A stretch of 64,000 nucleotides of DNA from Sulfuritalea sp. (GCA_023229545.1 JALNZB010000004.1:62001-126000); one strand, 5' to 3'. Counted from the stretch's first letter, positions 28,172-41,462 are shown. Translations and numbers: made by a program. The notes: generated by a model from the letters alone, not told the origin.

Positions 28172-28936
28172 TTAAACAAAGGTGTCATAGCCCAGGCGAG
28201 CGATCAATAGCGACGCCACCACCATGAAGACCCCGCGCACGAAGCCGCTGCCATGGCGCAAGGCGAGACGCGCGCCGAGCAGCGCCCCGGCGATGTTGAA
28301 TGCCGCCATGGCCAGTCCGGTGATCCACAGCACATGCCCGCTGGGTACGAAGTAGGCCAGCGCCGCCGCGTTCGTGGAAAAATTGACCACCTTGGCGGCA
28401 CTCGACGCATGCAAAAAATCGAGCCGAAACAGGCGCACGAACGCAAAGATCATGAAGCTGCCGGCGCCAGGCCCGAAAAAGCCGTCGTAGAAACCCAATA
28501 CCGCACCCACCGCCAGCGCCCGTCGCCGCTCCAGCCGGGGCGCCAGGCGCGAACCCGACACCGCGCCGAAATTCGGTTTGATCGCGGTGTAGGCCAGCAC
28601 CAGCACCAACAGGCCGAGGACCAGCGGGCGCACCACTTCCTTGGGCAGCCATGCCACCGCCACCGCCCCGGCGAAGGAAAACAGAAATGCCGAAGCCGCC
28701 GCCGGCAAGGCAATACCCCACGGCAAGGCAATACGCCTGGCATAGCGCAGGGTTGCATTCGCCGTGCCAAAAATGCTCGACAGCTTGTTGGTGCCGAACA
28801 CGGTTGCGGGTGACTCTGCCGGCAGCGCCATCAGCAAGGTCGGCACCTGAATCAGGCCGCCGCCGCCGGCCACGGCATCGACGAACCCGGCGAACAAGGC
28901 CGCCGCCAACAACAGGATCAGGTCGAATTCCGCCAT
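28172..28936 (-). CDS. TSUP/TauE-SafE family permease
   Basis: 254 residues, almost entirely hydrophobic helices (seven to eight expected). These are inner-membrane carriers for sulfite, sulfoacetate or other organosulfur anions. The sequence opens MAEFDLILLLAAALFAGFVD and contains AGGGGLIQVPTLL and GFYDGFFGPGAGSFMIFAF, the two repeated motifs of the family. The substrate cannot be called. It lies 6 bp downstream of the mnmE stop on the same strand, possibly translated from the mnmE transcript. Confidence 0.9.
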   Translation of the reverse strand: MAEFDLILLLAAALFAGFVDAVAGGGGLIQVPTLLMALPAESPATVFGTNKLSSIFGTANATLRYARRIALPWGIALPAAASAFLFSFAGAVAVAWLPKEVVRPLVLGLLVLVLAYTAIKPNFGAVSGSRLAPRLERRRALAVGAVLGFYDGFFGPGAGSFMIFAFVRLFRLDFLHASSAAKVVNFSTNAAALAYFVPSGHVLWITGLAMAAFNIAGALLGARLALRHGSGFVRGVFMVVASLLIARLGYDTFV

Positions 28937-28942
28937 ACAGCT

Positions 28943-30289
28943 TTACTTGCCGATGCAGAAACGGGAAAAAATCTCCCCCAGCAGATCGTCGGCTGTGAAT
29001 TCGCCGGTGATGCGCGACAGCGCTTCCTGCGCCAGGCGCAGCTCTTCGGCGCACAACTCGATTTGATCCAATCGCCGTGCCGCCAGCGCCGACTTTTCGG
29101 CGGCGATCCCGAGCGCTTCCAGATGCCGCTCGCGCGCCAGCACCACATCTTCGCCATGCCCGCTCCAGCCGGCCACGCGCAGCAACTCGTCGTGTAGCAG
29201 GCCGATTCCCTCGCCGCTTTTTGCCGACAGGCGCAGATGCACGCGACCGCCTTCGGTAAAGCGTGCAGCCGCCTCTCCAGCCAGATCGCTCTTGTTCTCC
29301 ACCACAATGCGCTCGATGCCCGCCGGCAGACGCACCGCGATGGCGTGATCGCCCGGCGTTTCGCCGCTGCGCGCATCGACCAGTTGCAGCACCACGTCGG
29401 CGCGCTCGATTTCGCGCCAGGCGCGCTCGATGCCGATCTTCTCGACCACGTCGTCCGTTTCGCGCAAGCCCGCCGTGTCGATGATGTGCAGCGGTATGCC
29501 CTCGATCTGGATGGTTTCGCGCACCGCGTCGCGCGTCGTGCCGGCGACCTCGGTGACGATGGCGCGCTCCTCGCCGGCCAGGCGATTCAGCAAGGAGGAT
29601 TTGCCGACGTTGGGCAAGCCGGCCAGCACCACATGCAGACCGGTGCGCAGCAGACGCCCGGCCCGCGCGCGCTCCAGCAGCGCAGCCAGATCGGCACGGA
29701 AATCCGACAGCCTTTGTGCGGCATCGGTATCCCGCAAAACGTCGATTTCCTCTTCGGGAAAATCCAGCGTCGCTTCGACCAGCATGCGCAACTCGGTCAG
29801 GCGCGCCACCAGCGCCCTGACCTCGCGCGAAAACTCGCCGGACAGGGAGCGCAAGGCCGAACGCGCCGCCGCCGCCGTGCCGGCCTCGATCAGATCCGCC
29901 ACCGCTTCGGCCTGCACCAGATCGAGCTTGTCGTTGAGGAACGCGCGCTGCGAGAATTCGCCGGGTTCGGCCACGCGCGCGCCCAGTTCCAGGCAGCGCG
30001 CCAGCAGCATCTGCATCACCACCGGGCCGCCATGGCCCTGGAGTTCCAGCACGTCCTCGCCGGTGAAGGAATGTGGCGCCGGAAAGTACAGCAGGAGCCC
30101 CTGATCGATGGCGGTTCCGTCAGCACCCAGAAAGTTGCCGAGCGTGGCGCGACGAGCTTGCGGCGACTTGCCGGTCAGGGCCTCGGCAAAAGGCAGCAGG
30201 CTGGCGCCGGATACCCGCACCACGCCGATGCCACCGCGCCCGGGAGGGGTGGCGATGGCGGCAATGATCTCGCTGCGCGGTAATCCCAT
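28943..30289 (-). CDS. mnmE: tRNA modification GTPase MnmE
   Basis: 448 residues. With MnmG (encoded at 55.4-57.3 kb) it makes the carboxymethylaminomethyl group at wobble U34. Seen here: the N-terminal folate-binding domain, the G domain with [27 protein letters not shown] and NKSD, and the C-terminal FCIGK, whose cysteine is conserved. It belongs to the classic rpmH-rnpA-yidD-yidC-mnmE order. The helical region (ALAARRLD, 29073-29096) contains a 22/24 match to the dispersed repeat. Confidence 0.97.
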   Translation of the reverse strand: MGLPRSEIIAAIATPPGRGGIGVVRVSGASLLPFAEALTGKSPQARRATLGNFLGADGTAIDQGLLLYFPAPHSFTGEDVLELQGHGGPVVMQMLLARCLELGARVAEPGEFSQRAFLNDKLDLVQAEAVADLIEAGTAAAARSALRSLSGEFSREVRALVARLTELRMLVEATLDFPEEEIDVLRDTDAAQRLSDFRADLAALLERARAGRLLRTGLHVVLAGLPNVGKSSLLNRLAGEERAIVTEVAGTTRDAVRETIQIEGIPLHIIDTAGLRETDDVVEKIGIERAWREIERADVVLQLVDARSGETPGDHAIAVRLPAGIERIVVENKSDLAGEAAARFTEGGRVHLRLSAKSGEGIGLLHDELLRVAGWSGHGEDVVLARERHLEALGIAAEKSALAARRLDQIELCAEELRLAQEALSRITGEFTADDLLGEIFSRFCIGK

Positions 30290-30349
30290 CTGCCCTCCGG
30301 GTTTAGCAGCAGCCGGCCCAGCCCCAGTCCCGAACGGGACCGGAAAGAA

Positions 30350-31987
30350 TTACTTCTTCTCTCCAGCCTCGACCAACCGGGTGATCTGCCATTGCTGCGC
30401 GATGGACAACAGGTTGTTGACGGTCCAGTAGAGCACCAGACCCGCCGGGAAGAACAGGAACATGCCGGTAAACATGATCGGCATGAACAGCATGACCTTG
30501 GCCTGAATGGGATCGGGCGGCGTCGGATTGAGTTTGGTCTGGATGAACATGGTGGCGCCCATGATCAGCGGCAGCACATAGAACGGATCCTTCACCGACA
30601 GATCGGTGATCCAGCCCAGCCAGGGCGCGTTGCGCATTTCGACGGTGCCCAGCAGCACCCAGTAAAGCGCGATGAACACCGGAATCTGCACCAGCACCGG
30701 CAGACAGCCGCCCAGCGGGTTCACCTTCTCCCGCTTGTAGAGCGCCATCATTTCCTGGTTCAAGCGCTGCTTGTCGTCACCATACGCGTCCTTGAGCTTG
30801 GTCAGCTTCGGAGTCAGCACGCGCATCTTCGCCATCGACTTGTAGCTCGCCGCCGAGAGCGGAAAGAACAGCAGCTTGAGCAACAGGGTCAGCCCGATGA
30901 TGGCCCAGCCCCAGTTGCCGACCAGCTTGTGAATCGCGCCGAGAATCCAGAACAGCGGCGCGGCGATTACCGTCAACCAGCCATAGTCCACGACAAGATC
31001 AAGCCCCGGAGCGATTTTTTCCAGCTTGTCCTGTTCCTGCGGCCCGGCGTAAAGCGCTACCGCGCTCTTGCCATCAGGACCGACCGGGAGCTTGACGCCC
31101 GACCTGAACAGTTCGTCGCCCACCTTGTCGATGTAGAACTCGCGTGGCGTCCCGGCGGGCGGCAGCCATGCCGACACGAAATAGTGCTGCACCATCGCCA
31201 GCCAGCCGTTGTCCGCCTTCTGCGCAAACTTGGCCTTGTTCTTGAGAACGTCGGCGAACTCGACCTTCTGGTACTTTTCCGCCTCGGTAAATATGGCGGG
31301 GCCGGTAAAGGTCGTCACGCCCATCATCATCGAGCTGCCCGCCTGCCCCTCCGCCGGCTTGCCATCGCGCGTGATCTGGTAATAGGCGTAAGCGCCCGGC
31401 GCGGCGCCTTCATGGCGCACATCGATCTGGTAGCTGCCGCGATGGAAGACATAGGTTTTTGTCAGCGTCGCGCCATTCGCGGCGCTGGCCTCCAGCTTCA
31501 ACTCGAGCTGCTGCTCGCCATCCTTGAGCACATGATCGCCCGCCGCCAGCTTCCATTCCGTCTTGTGATTCGGCACGCCCTCGCCGGTCAGCCCGGATTG
31601 AGCCAGATAGATATGCTTGCCGCCGTTGTCGAACAGCACGAAATGTTTCGACTTGTCCTCGGTATCGTAATGGCGGACCAGTTCAAGTCGGGTAATGTCG
31701 CCGCCCTGCGAAGAGATATTCGCCACATAGAGGTCGGTCTTGATTCTGGCGCTCATGGCGCCGGGCGCGACCACCGCCGAACTCACCGGAACCGCAGCGG
31801 GCGCCGCGCCGGGACTGGCCGACGGCAAAGTCGGCGTTGGCACCACGCCGCCCGAAGCCGTCGCTGCGGGAGCGGTCGTAGTCGTCGCGGTCGCCAGATT
31901 GGGCCGGCTCTGTTTCTGCCAAGCGTCCCAAAGCATGATCAGCGAAAAACTGAATACCAAAAGCAAGATCAATCGTCGGTTATCCAT
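30350..31987 (-). CDS. yidC: Membrane protein insertase YidC
   Basis: 545 residues. Inserts and folds inner-membrane proteins with or without SecYEG. A first membrane helix (RLILLLVFSFSLIMLWDAW) is followed by an alanine/proline/threonine-rich linker, a large periplasmic domain (about 70-330) and the conserved C-terminal helices from GWLTVIAAPLFWIL, with KMRVLTPKLTKLKDAYGDD and NPLGGCLPVLVQIPVFIALY. It starts 40 bp after the yidD stop, in the standard origin-region operon. Confidence 0.97.
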   Translation of the reverse strand: MDNRRLILLLVFSFSLIMLWDAWQKQSRPNLATATTTTAPAATASGGVVPTPTLPSASPGAAPAAVPVSSAVVAPGAMSARIKTDLYVANISSQGGDITRLELVRHYDTEDKSKHFVLFDNGGKHIYLAQSGLTGEGVPNHKTEWKLAAGDHVLKDGEQQLELKLEASAANGATLTKTYVFHRGSYQIDVRHEGAAPGAYAYYQITRDGKPAEGQAGSSMMMGVTTFTGPAIFTEAEKYQKVEFADVLKNKAKFAQKADNGWLAMVQHYFVSAWLPPAGTPREFYIDKVGDELFRSGVKLPVGPDGKSAVALYAGPQEQDKLEKIAPGLDLVVDYGWLTVIAAPLFWILGAIHKLVGNWGWAIIGLTLLLKLLFFPLSAASYKSMAKMRVLTPKLTKLKDAYGDDKQRLNQEMMALYKREKVNPLGGCLPVLVQIPVFIALYWVLLGTVEMRNAPWLGWITDLSVKDPFYVLPLIMGATMFIQTKLNPTPPDPIQAKVMLFMPIMFTGMFLFFPAGLVLYWTVNNLLSIAQQWQITRLVEAGEKK

Positions 31988-32027
31988 TACTGTCTCGGCA
32001 GTGTTTCAAGTCAGAAATACAAAATAA

Positions 32028-32249
32028 TCAGGGAACCGGATCATACCCGCCCGGATGCCACGGATGACAACGCCCGATTCGCCGCATGGCCAACCACAGA
32101 CCCTTGAACAAACCATGGCGACGCAATGCGTCCATGGAATATTCGGAGCAGCTTGGAAAAAATCGGCAGCGATTGCCCAGCATGGGACTGATCGCCACCT
32201 GGTAGCCGCGGATCAGCAGCAACAACGGGTACACCAGCAAGGATCTCAT
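32028..32249 (-). CDS. yidD: YidD membrane protein insertion efficiency factor
   Basis: 73 residues with the DUF37 pattern [20 protein letters not shown] and [15 protein letters not shown], where the cysteines are conserved. It associates with the inner membrane and aids insertion through YidC. Its start overlaps the rnpA stop by 4 bp and it lies directly upstream of yidC, the universal gene order. Confidence 0.95.
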   Translation of the reverse strand: MRSLLVYPLLLLIRGYQVAISPMLGNRCRFFPSCSEYSMDALRRHGLFKGLWLAMRRIGRCHPWHPGGYDPVP

Positions 32250-32557
32250 GACGACAACGGCGGAAGGCGTTTCAAGAGGCCTTCCATTTCCATGCGCCAG
32301 ATTTTTTTCTGCGCGCCATCCCTGGCCCTGACCCCTTTGATCGGTCGCGTCAGGCGCAGGACCAAATCGCAGGGTTGAATTCCGGTAGCCATTAAACGGA
32401 ATGCTTCACGTCCCTGCCGCTTGATTGCGTTGCGCAACGAAGCGGCCCGCGCCAACCGTTTCGGGACGATCAACCCAAGCCGCGCCCTGTTGTCCGCGCC
32501 GACCCAACGATAGTGAAGATCAAAACACTCGCCGCGCACTACCCGCCGAGCTGCCAT
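32246..32557 (-). CDS. rnpA: Ribonuclease P protein component
   Basis: RNase P protein, which binds the catalytic RNA to mature tRNA 5' ends. The family signature is clear: RLGLIVPKR then [16 protein letters not shown] (RNR region). From the ATG at 32557 the protein is 103 residues, but the family's N-terminal segment (RLH...EEFSTV) is encoded just upstream in the same open frame with no ATG, GTG or TTG before it; the nearest alternative would be an ATC at 32635 inside the rpmH 3' end. So the true start may be non-standard and the coordinates given are the conservative version. Confidence 0.9.
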   Translation of the reverse strand: MAARRVVRGECFDLHYRWVGADNRARLGLIVPKRLARAASLRNAIKRQGREAFRLMATGIQPCDLVLRLTRPIKGVRARDGAQKKIWRMEMEGLLKRLPPLSS

Positions 32558-32618
32558 GACGGTGGAAAATTCTTCCGGACGATGCAGGCGCTGCTCGAAG
32601 CAAAACGAAGCTGCGCGC

Positions 32619-32753
32619 TCAGACGGCGAGACGATGACGGCCCTTGGCGCGACGCGCGCGTATCACGGCGCGACCACCCCTGGTGCGCATGCGCACCAGG
32701 AAACCGTGGGTGCGCTTACGGCGCACAACCGATGGCTGGTAGGTGCGTTTCAT
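32619..32753 (-). CDS. rpmH: 50S ribosomal protein L34
   Basis: 44 residues, from [18 protein letters not shown] to [11 protein letters not shown], which is the L34 sequence pattern and length. It is too short for a standard ORF cut-off but unmistakable. It starts the minus-strand rpmH-rnpA-yidD-yidC-mnmE group and is divergent from dnaA. Confidence 0.97.
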   Translation of the reverse strand: MKRTYQPSVVRRKRTHGFLVRMRTRGGRAVIRARRAKGRHRLAV

Positions 32754-32834
32754 GGCTATATCCCCTGAATTAAGAAAAACGGCGGATTACAGCGTTTTGG
32801 GGCCGATTTGTCAAGGGGCCTGACTTTGCATGGC

Positions 32835-32843
32835 TGTGGATAA
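32835..32843 (-). promoter_or_regulatory. DnaA box upstream of dnaA
   Basis: TGTGGATAA on the plus strand is the perfect complement of the consensus DnaA box TTATCCACA. It lies about 100 bp before the dnaA start and could serve autoregulation or origin function. The rest of the 191 bp between rpmH and dnaA holds no other feature I can name. Confidence 0.6.
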
Positions 32844-32944
32844 CTTTCGATGAACCGGCTAGAATGGGGCTTCGCCGTTGGCAAACAAGCGGCGACGAAC
32901 GTCTCGCTTATCCCACCGAATTTCCCCAAATCTATCGAATTGCA

Positions 32945-34312
32945 ATGAGTGATTTCTGGTCCACCTGCCTGAGCCGTTTTGAGCAGGAGCTTCCCGCGCA
33001 GCAGTTCAATACCTGGATAAAGAGTCTGCGCCTGGAAAATGACGGAGCCAGCCCCACCCATTTTCGCCTTGTTGCGCCCAATCGATTCGTCATGCAATGG
33101 GTGCGCGAGCGCTATCTGGCTCAAATAGAGGCTCTTGGGCTTGAGTTTTTCTCTTCACCGATCAGCATCAATCTGGGTATAGCCGACGTTGTTGCGGACA
33201 TTGACGCCCCTGCGGCTACCAGCCACGCCGAACCAGCGACCGCACCGACCACTGCGGCAACGCCAAACCGATCAACCGATTCGGCGTATGAAAAAACCAG
33301 GCTCAATGCGGATTTCACCTTCGATACCCTGGTTACGGGCCGCGCCAACGACCTGGCTCGCGCCGCCGCACAGCAGGTCGCGATGAACCCCGGGGTTTCG
33401 TACAACCCCCTGTTTATATATGGTGGCGTTGGTCTGGGTAAGACACACCTGGTTCACGCCATTGGCAATTCCATCTATAGAGCCAATCCAACAATGGAAG
33501 TGCGGTACGTTCATGCGGAGGACTACTTCTCTGACGTGGTTCGCGCCTTCCAGCAGAATTCACGCGAAGCGTTTAAAAAATACTACCGCTCACTTGACCT
33601 GCTGCTGGTCGATGACATCCAGTTTTTCAATCGCAAAGACAGGACCCAGGAAGAGTTCTTTTACGCGTTCAACGCCCTTATTGAGGCCAAGAAACAGATC
33701 ATCATTACCAGCGATACCTATCCGAAGGATGTTCAGGGACTTGAGGAGCGCCTTGTTTCGCGTTTCGACTGGGGACTTACCGTCGCCATCGAACCCCCGG
33801 AACTCGAAATGCGCATAGCCATCCTCAAGCAAAAAGCCGCCGTTGAAAATATTTCCATTTCCGATGAAGTCTCGTTTCTTATCGCAAAGAATCTTCGCTC
33901 CAACGTGCGGGAACTTGAAGGCGCGCTCAATCGCGTTGTGGCCTATGCCCGTTTTCATGGGCGCGAAATCAACCTGGAAGTGGCCAAGGAGGCCTTGCGC
34001 GACATTATCGGCGCTACAAACCGCCAAATATCCCTGGAGCTGGTGCAAAAAACCGTCGCCGACTTCTATAAAATCAAGGTTGCCGACATGTATTCCCAAA
34101 AACGCACCCGCGCGATTGCCAGGCCTCGCCAGATAGCCATGTGGCTGACTCGCGAACTTACCTCGCACAGCCTGCCGGAGATCGGTGAAGCTTTCGGCGG
34201 ACGTGATCACACTACCGTAATGCATGCCTGTCGCACTGTCATCGATCTGCGCGGCAAGGACACCCGTCTCAACAACGACTTACATATATTGATGCAAACA
34301 ATCAAAAGCTAG
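32945..34312 (+). CDS. dnaA: Chromosomal replication initiator DnaA
   Basis: 455 residues from the ATG at 32945 (MSDFWSTCLSRFEQELPAQQ). I rejected an 81 bp upstream extension because domain I begins here. The AAA+ domain has Walker A YGGVGLGKTHL, Walker B LLLVDDIQFF and sensor motifs; the C-terminal DNA-binding domain carries GGRDHTTVMHACRT, the DnaA signature. Domain II (about 85-120) is alanine/threonine-rich and variable, as usual. It is followed by a DnaA-box-rich 209 bp gap and dnaN. Confidence 0.98.
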   Translation: MSDFWSTCLSRFEQELPAQQFNTWIKSLRLENDGASPTHFRLVAPNRFVMQWVRERYLAQIEALGLEFFSSPISINLGIADVVADIDAPAATSHAEPATAPTTAATPNRSTDSAYEKTRLNADFTFDTLVTGRANDLARAAAQQVAMNPGVSYNPLFIYGGVGLGKTHLVHAIGNSIYRANPTMEVRYVHAEDYFSDVVRAFQQNSREAFKKYYRSLDLLLVDDIQFFNRKDRTQEEFFYAFNALIEAKKQIIITSDTYPKDVQGLEERLVSRFDWGLTVAIEPPELEMRIAILKQKAAVENISISDEVSFLIAKNLRSNVRELEGALNRVVAYARFHGREINLEVAKEALRDIIGATNRQISLELVQKTVADFYKIKVADMYSQKRTRAIARPRQIAMWLTRELTSHSLPEIGEAFGGRDHTTVMHACRTVIDLRGKDTRLNNDLHILMQTIKS

Positions 34313-34521
34313 CTTGTGGATAAATCCCCTGAACAATAAATGAAAGAATGTGGATAACAGCTCTCAACGACCTGCGTATCGAAAATCACCCACAATCATC
34401 CACAACCGGATTACCTGCTTTTCTGCCACTTTATCCACGTTATAATTAGTTGTATTTACACAATAATAGCCACTTACACACAGCGAGAAGTTCCCCTTAA
34501 TAATACTAAGAGATCTTATAT
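34313..34521. other. Candidate replication origin (oriC) between dnaA and dnaN
   Basis: The 209 bp dnaA-dnaN spacer contains perfect DnaA boxes (TGTGGATAA) at 34315-34323 and 34349-34357. One-mismatch boxes occur in the other orientation at 34396-34404 (TCATCCACA) and 34431-34439 (TTATCCACG). An AT-rich stretch (about 34435-34475) follows, as expected for a DNA unwinding element. This is the arrangement of many bacterial origins; experimental proof and a genome-wide GC-skew minimum are not available here. Confidence 0.7.
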
Positions 34522-38104
<3,583 letters not shown>

Positions 38105-38127
38105 GGTTGCGTCGTCTTGCCGGAAAT

Positions 38128-38158
38128 AAAAAACGGCTCCGAAGTGGAGCCGTTTTTT
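38128..38158 (+). terminator. Bidirectional terminator after gyrB
   Basis: AAAAAACGGCTCC (38128-38140), a GAAGT loop and GGAGCCGTTTTTT (38146-38158) form a perfect stem with T-tracts in both directions. It terminates gyrB on the plus strand and could also stop the minus-strand accessory gene that ends at 38235. Confidence 0.9.
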
Positions 38159-38234
38159 TGTCATGCTTGAATGCCTGCTTCCCCGCTGTTGCTGACGTTT
38201 ATTATTCGTCGTGATTAATACCCATTAACTGCTG

Positions 38235-41200
38235 CTAAATCGGTTTATCGTCGGCCTGTTTAACCAGCCCCCGCATTAGTTTTTTTCGGTCCAGATTCTT
38301 AATTAAATGGTTTTTTATGTTGTTGATTGCATGCTGAGAGTTGGCGTCGCTCAATCGTGCAAACAACTCTCCAAGCATAAGCTTTATCTGCCGCTCTTCA
38401 TTGTCACGGAGTCTTCGGAACATAAACAGATGCAGCAACTTAAAGAACACTATTTCGATTAGGAAGCGCCCAGCCCTATTGTCAGCCGCCAAGGCCTTAA
38501 GCATATCTAAGCGGTCCGCCAATTCAAGGTCGACGTAGAGAACGGTGTTTAACAACCTGCCAACGGTTGTCGGAGATTCCTTTATGTCTTTCTTAATCAT
38601 TAGTTCCAACTTTGATGTTCCTAATGATTCGAAAGCCATCGCAAAAATTACGTTTGGTATGAGAAGTTTCATCATATATATCGCCAATGGCTCTGGCATA
38701 GTTGGGATGATTTCTCGCACCGCTTCCTTTTCTCTCTCATCCTCACAACACTCAATCGATACGAGTATGACGATTAATGCTTGGCACCAGTAATTAATCA
38801 ACTTTGTGTAAGCCGAATACTTAAGCTCTGCATCGTTTATAAGCTCGGAATTTCTGAGAACCGCCGACGCAGTTTGCAGCGCGTTCAAAAAATTCGTTAC
38901 GTTGTTTTTGGTGTCATCCGGTACTGGTGACACCTTGCCAACGGGGTGATATTGCTGCCCATCCATTTCATCGAGCATTTCCTCCTGCCTTTCGAAGGTT
39001 GGACGCTCCCCTAGCAGTTTCTTTTCCAGCGAGGCCTTTCGTTCGGCAGTTATCGGGCTTTCGTTCAGCGAAATCATATCGAACAGGTTTAGGTCCAGTT
39101 CGAAGTCTGCTTGTTTGTAAAAATATTCGACAGCATCCAATGCTCCAATGAGTGCTTCCTTCTGATCTCGATTCTTCCCCGTAAAATAGTCCAACTCCTC
39201 ACTAAGACCTAAAAAGCCTTCTGGAGATAGTGCAAAAGTCAGAAGCTCCGGTGACTCCTTAATCTTGATCGATAAGAAAAAGGCTCGCAGACAATCAAAC
39301 TTAAATGCAATATCTTCTCCCAGATCGACAAGTACGCCCTTGCGCTTGAGCTCCTCGATGAACGGTCCGCTGGCTGAAGGAAGCGCTTTACTTGAGAAAT
39401 AGTCTGCGGCTAGTTGGTCGAGTTCGTTATAAGAACATCTGGTCTTGTTACTCTGATGCATTGCGGATGCCAACTCGGTAAGAAAATGACGCTTCACCGT
39501 AGAATCGTAGCCACTGCGCTCCTTTGTCTCATGAAGCTTATCCAGAATTCCATCAATCAGAATGTCGATTATTTCGGCCTGATTCACCGGATTGAATGTG
39601 ATATTTTTTTCTTGCACCCAAAGCAAGATTGAAATTAGAAATGGCGTTCTCGGAATATTGAGACGCCGAAGCGAAGAAAGCATTCCGTCAACGCGATCTC
39701 GTAGAACTTGACTAGAGTCGCCAAACCAATTGGCGATCAAACTTCGCGTTTGACGTCGTCCAAATGCGTGCAAGTAAACAACCGACGCTTCTAGGCCGAA
39801 CCGCGGGATTACACGTTGTGAAATAGACGATTGAAATGTTTCGCTAACGGAAAAATAGAGCCTATTTGATGGGTAGCTGTTGATAAACTCGGCCAACGCG
39901 GAAAGGAGTTTGTCATCCTGAGCAGGAAGATTATCAAAACATATCGTCATTTTTCCTGCATCGAGAAAGCTAACGAATTCTGATCGGCGATATGCGCCTT
40001 TTGCGAATGCCACTAGTGCTTCCAGCAGTCCTGCGGAAGTTGGTCGAACAGACTGAAGATTTATGTAGCACCCGAAGCGTGGGATTTCGGTTGTTCTAAC
40101 ATCATTGCATTCGCTACAGATATAGTGCAGCAACGTAGTTTTTCCGTACTCTTTTGGGCCGACAAAGAATATTGGCTTATGCGTAGCTAGTAAATCTGTT
40201 AGGACAAGGTACTTTAACTCTTCACCGTTATTATTGTCTTCGTTTAACTGCCGCTCCGATAGGTGGCTGAGCGGTGGGTGGACGAAAAGAGAGTGAAGGT
40301 TCCTAGGGGCAACATCGGATATTGTTGCCGTCAAAAGATGGCAGTTAACTGAATCTTGAACGGCACTTATATAGTCGACTGAGGGAAAAGTAATTGCCTG
40401 CATTGACGATCGGTCAAGCTTAATTCCGAAATGAGCCTCGCCGCCCGTTGCGAATCTTGGGGATGTATCAAAAACACCTCGCTGGCTGTAGTACTCCCGA
40501 ACTCGAATATTCCACGCTGGGTCTTTCGGTTGGTACTTGACAATTGAGTATCCATTGAACCACTCCCGGGATTGGTACAAACAACCCGAATTGCTCACGA
40601 ACGTGCAGTACTGTGGGCCGGCAATTTGGAGACTGTCAGCATTGTGATTGTGGCCATAAAATATCGCATCAAACTCGCGGTACAGGTATTGCTGGATGGC
40701 GTTTTGGTCGAATAGTGCAAGCCAATTTACTGGATGATGCAATATGGCTAATTTGATCGTGCAGTTCTTGACTGCGGAGAGCAACAGGTCAATCTGACGC
40801 TCGCCAATTAGCAGTTGGCCATAGTCGGCGTCATTTGGACTGCCAGTCGCTCTCCATGCCGAGTTTATGCAACAAATTCCAACCTGCATGCCAGAAATAG
40901 TTACCGCGTAAGCACTAAAAAGAGCGTTTTCGAAAACTGGGGTTGCAGTGCAAAGCTCTTTTGCCAAAGAATTGTAAGCAGAAAAGCCCGTCCAGAAATA
41001 GGGCGTCTTGTCGATGCCATCGAGCATCGTGTTTGTGTGTTGGCGGCTTTTTATGGCATCAAAAGACGGCCTTAAAGTAGCTGGAATTTCTGACACTTTG
41101 AGGTCGTGGTTTCCTGGGACGAGAAATAGGCGATCAGACGATAGTTTCGTTGCGTCGAGAAGCGGCTTCAAAAATTCTTTTTTTACCAACTCTCGATTGA

Positions 41201-41381
41201 CATCAGAATAGTTGCCCTTTGCTATCAAGTCCCCGGAAAACAGAATCAGGTCATATCGAAGCCCATTTTGGCGCTGTGCGTCGACATCCTTGAATAGTGC
41301 ATCGAGCACTGGCTTCTGATCGTTAAAGCTCTGTTCAGAAATGTGTAGATCTGACAAATGGAGAATTGATAGTGCTGTCAC
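38235..41381 (-). CDS. Calcineurin-like phosphoesterase fused to STAND-like NTPase (candidate defence protein)
   Basis: 1048 residues, not a characterised protein I recognise. The N-terminal domain (about 1-300) has every metallophosphoesterase metal motif: SDLHIS (D11, H13), SGDLIAKGN (D51), PGNHD (90-93), ILHHP (H215-H216) and YGHNHNA (243-246). Residues about 395-560 look like a STAND/NACHT-type P-loop NTPase: Walker A GPKEYGKTT (408-416), Walker B TICFDNL (479-485) and LYFSVSETFQ beyond. The remainder is helical and probably a sensor or oligomerisation arm. Base composition is clearly lower in GC than the neighbours, pointing to horizontal transfer. The architecture (nuclease-like effector, NTPase switch, long C-terminal sensor) matches anti-phage STAND proteins. 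The phage-defence role and any phosphodiesterase or nuclease activity are inference. Confidence 0.75.
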   Translation of the reverse strand: MTALSILHLSDLHISEQSFNDQKPVLDALFKDVDAQRQNGLRYDLILFSGDLIAKGNYSDVNRELVKKEFLKPLLDATKLSSDRLFLVPGNHDLKVSEIPATLRPSFDAIKSRQHTNTMLDGIDKTPYFWTGFSAYNSLAKELCTATPVFENALFSAYAVTISGMQVGICCINSAWRATGSPNDADYGQLLIGERQIDLLLSAVKNCTIKLAILHHPVNWLALFDQNAIQQYLYREFDAIFYGHNHNADSLQIAGPQYCTFVSNSGCLYQSREWFNGYSIVKYQPKDPAWNIRVREYYSQRGVFDTSPRFATGGEAHFGIKLDRSSMQAITFPSVDYISAVQDSVNCHLLTATISDVAPRNLHSLFVHPPLSHLSERQLNEDNNNGEELKYLVLTDLLATHKPIFFVGPKEYGKTTLLHYICSECNDVRTTEIPRFGCYINLQSVRPTSAGLLEALVAFAKGAYRRSEFVSFLDAGKMTICFDNLPAQDDKLLSALAEFINSYPSNRLYFSVSETFQSSISQRVIPRFGLEASVVYLHAFGRRQTRSLIANWFGDSSQVLRDRVDGMLSSLRRLNIPRTPFLISILLWVQEKNITFNPVNQAEIIDILIDGILDKLHETKERSGYDSTVKRHFLTELASAMHQSNKTRCSYNELDQLAADYFSSKALPSASGPFIEELKRKGVLVDLGEDIAFKFDCLRAFFLSIKIKESPELLTFALSPEGFLGLSEELDYFTGKNRDQKEALIGALDAVEYFYKQADFELDLNLFDMISLNESPITAERKASLEKKLLGERPTFERQEEMLDEMDGQQYHPVGKVSPVPDDTKNNVTNFLNALQTASAVLRNSELINDAELKYSAYTKLINYWCQALIVILVSIECCEDEREKEAVREIIPTMPEPLAIYMMKLLIPNVIFAMAFESLGTSKLELMIKKDIKESPTTVGRLLNTVLYVDLELADRLDMLKALAADNRAGRFLIEIVFFKLLHLFMFRRLRDNEERQIKLMLGELFARLSDANSQHAINNIKNHLIKNLDRKKLMRGLVKQADDKPI

Positions 41382-41462
41382 TTTTTATCCTCTCTGGAAT
41401 AACCGTGCGTCGGAAACATTGTTCGGGCGATCAATGCAGATGCCATGGCAACGGGCCATTAT

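Noticed and set aside
28019..28210. 63-codon plus-strand frame before the permease gene
   Set aside because: No start signal, no motif, and it overlaps a hairpin and the 3' end of the permease gene.
30392..32107. 571-codon plus-strand frame opposite yidC
   Set aside because: yidC is certain on the minus strand.
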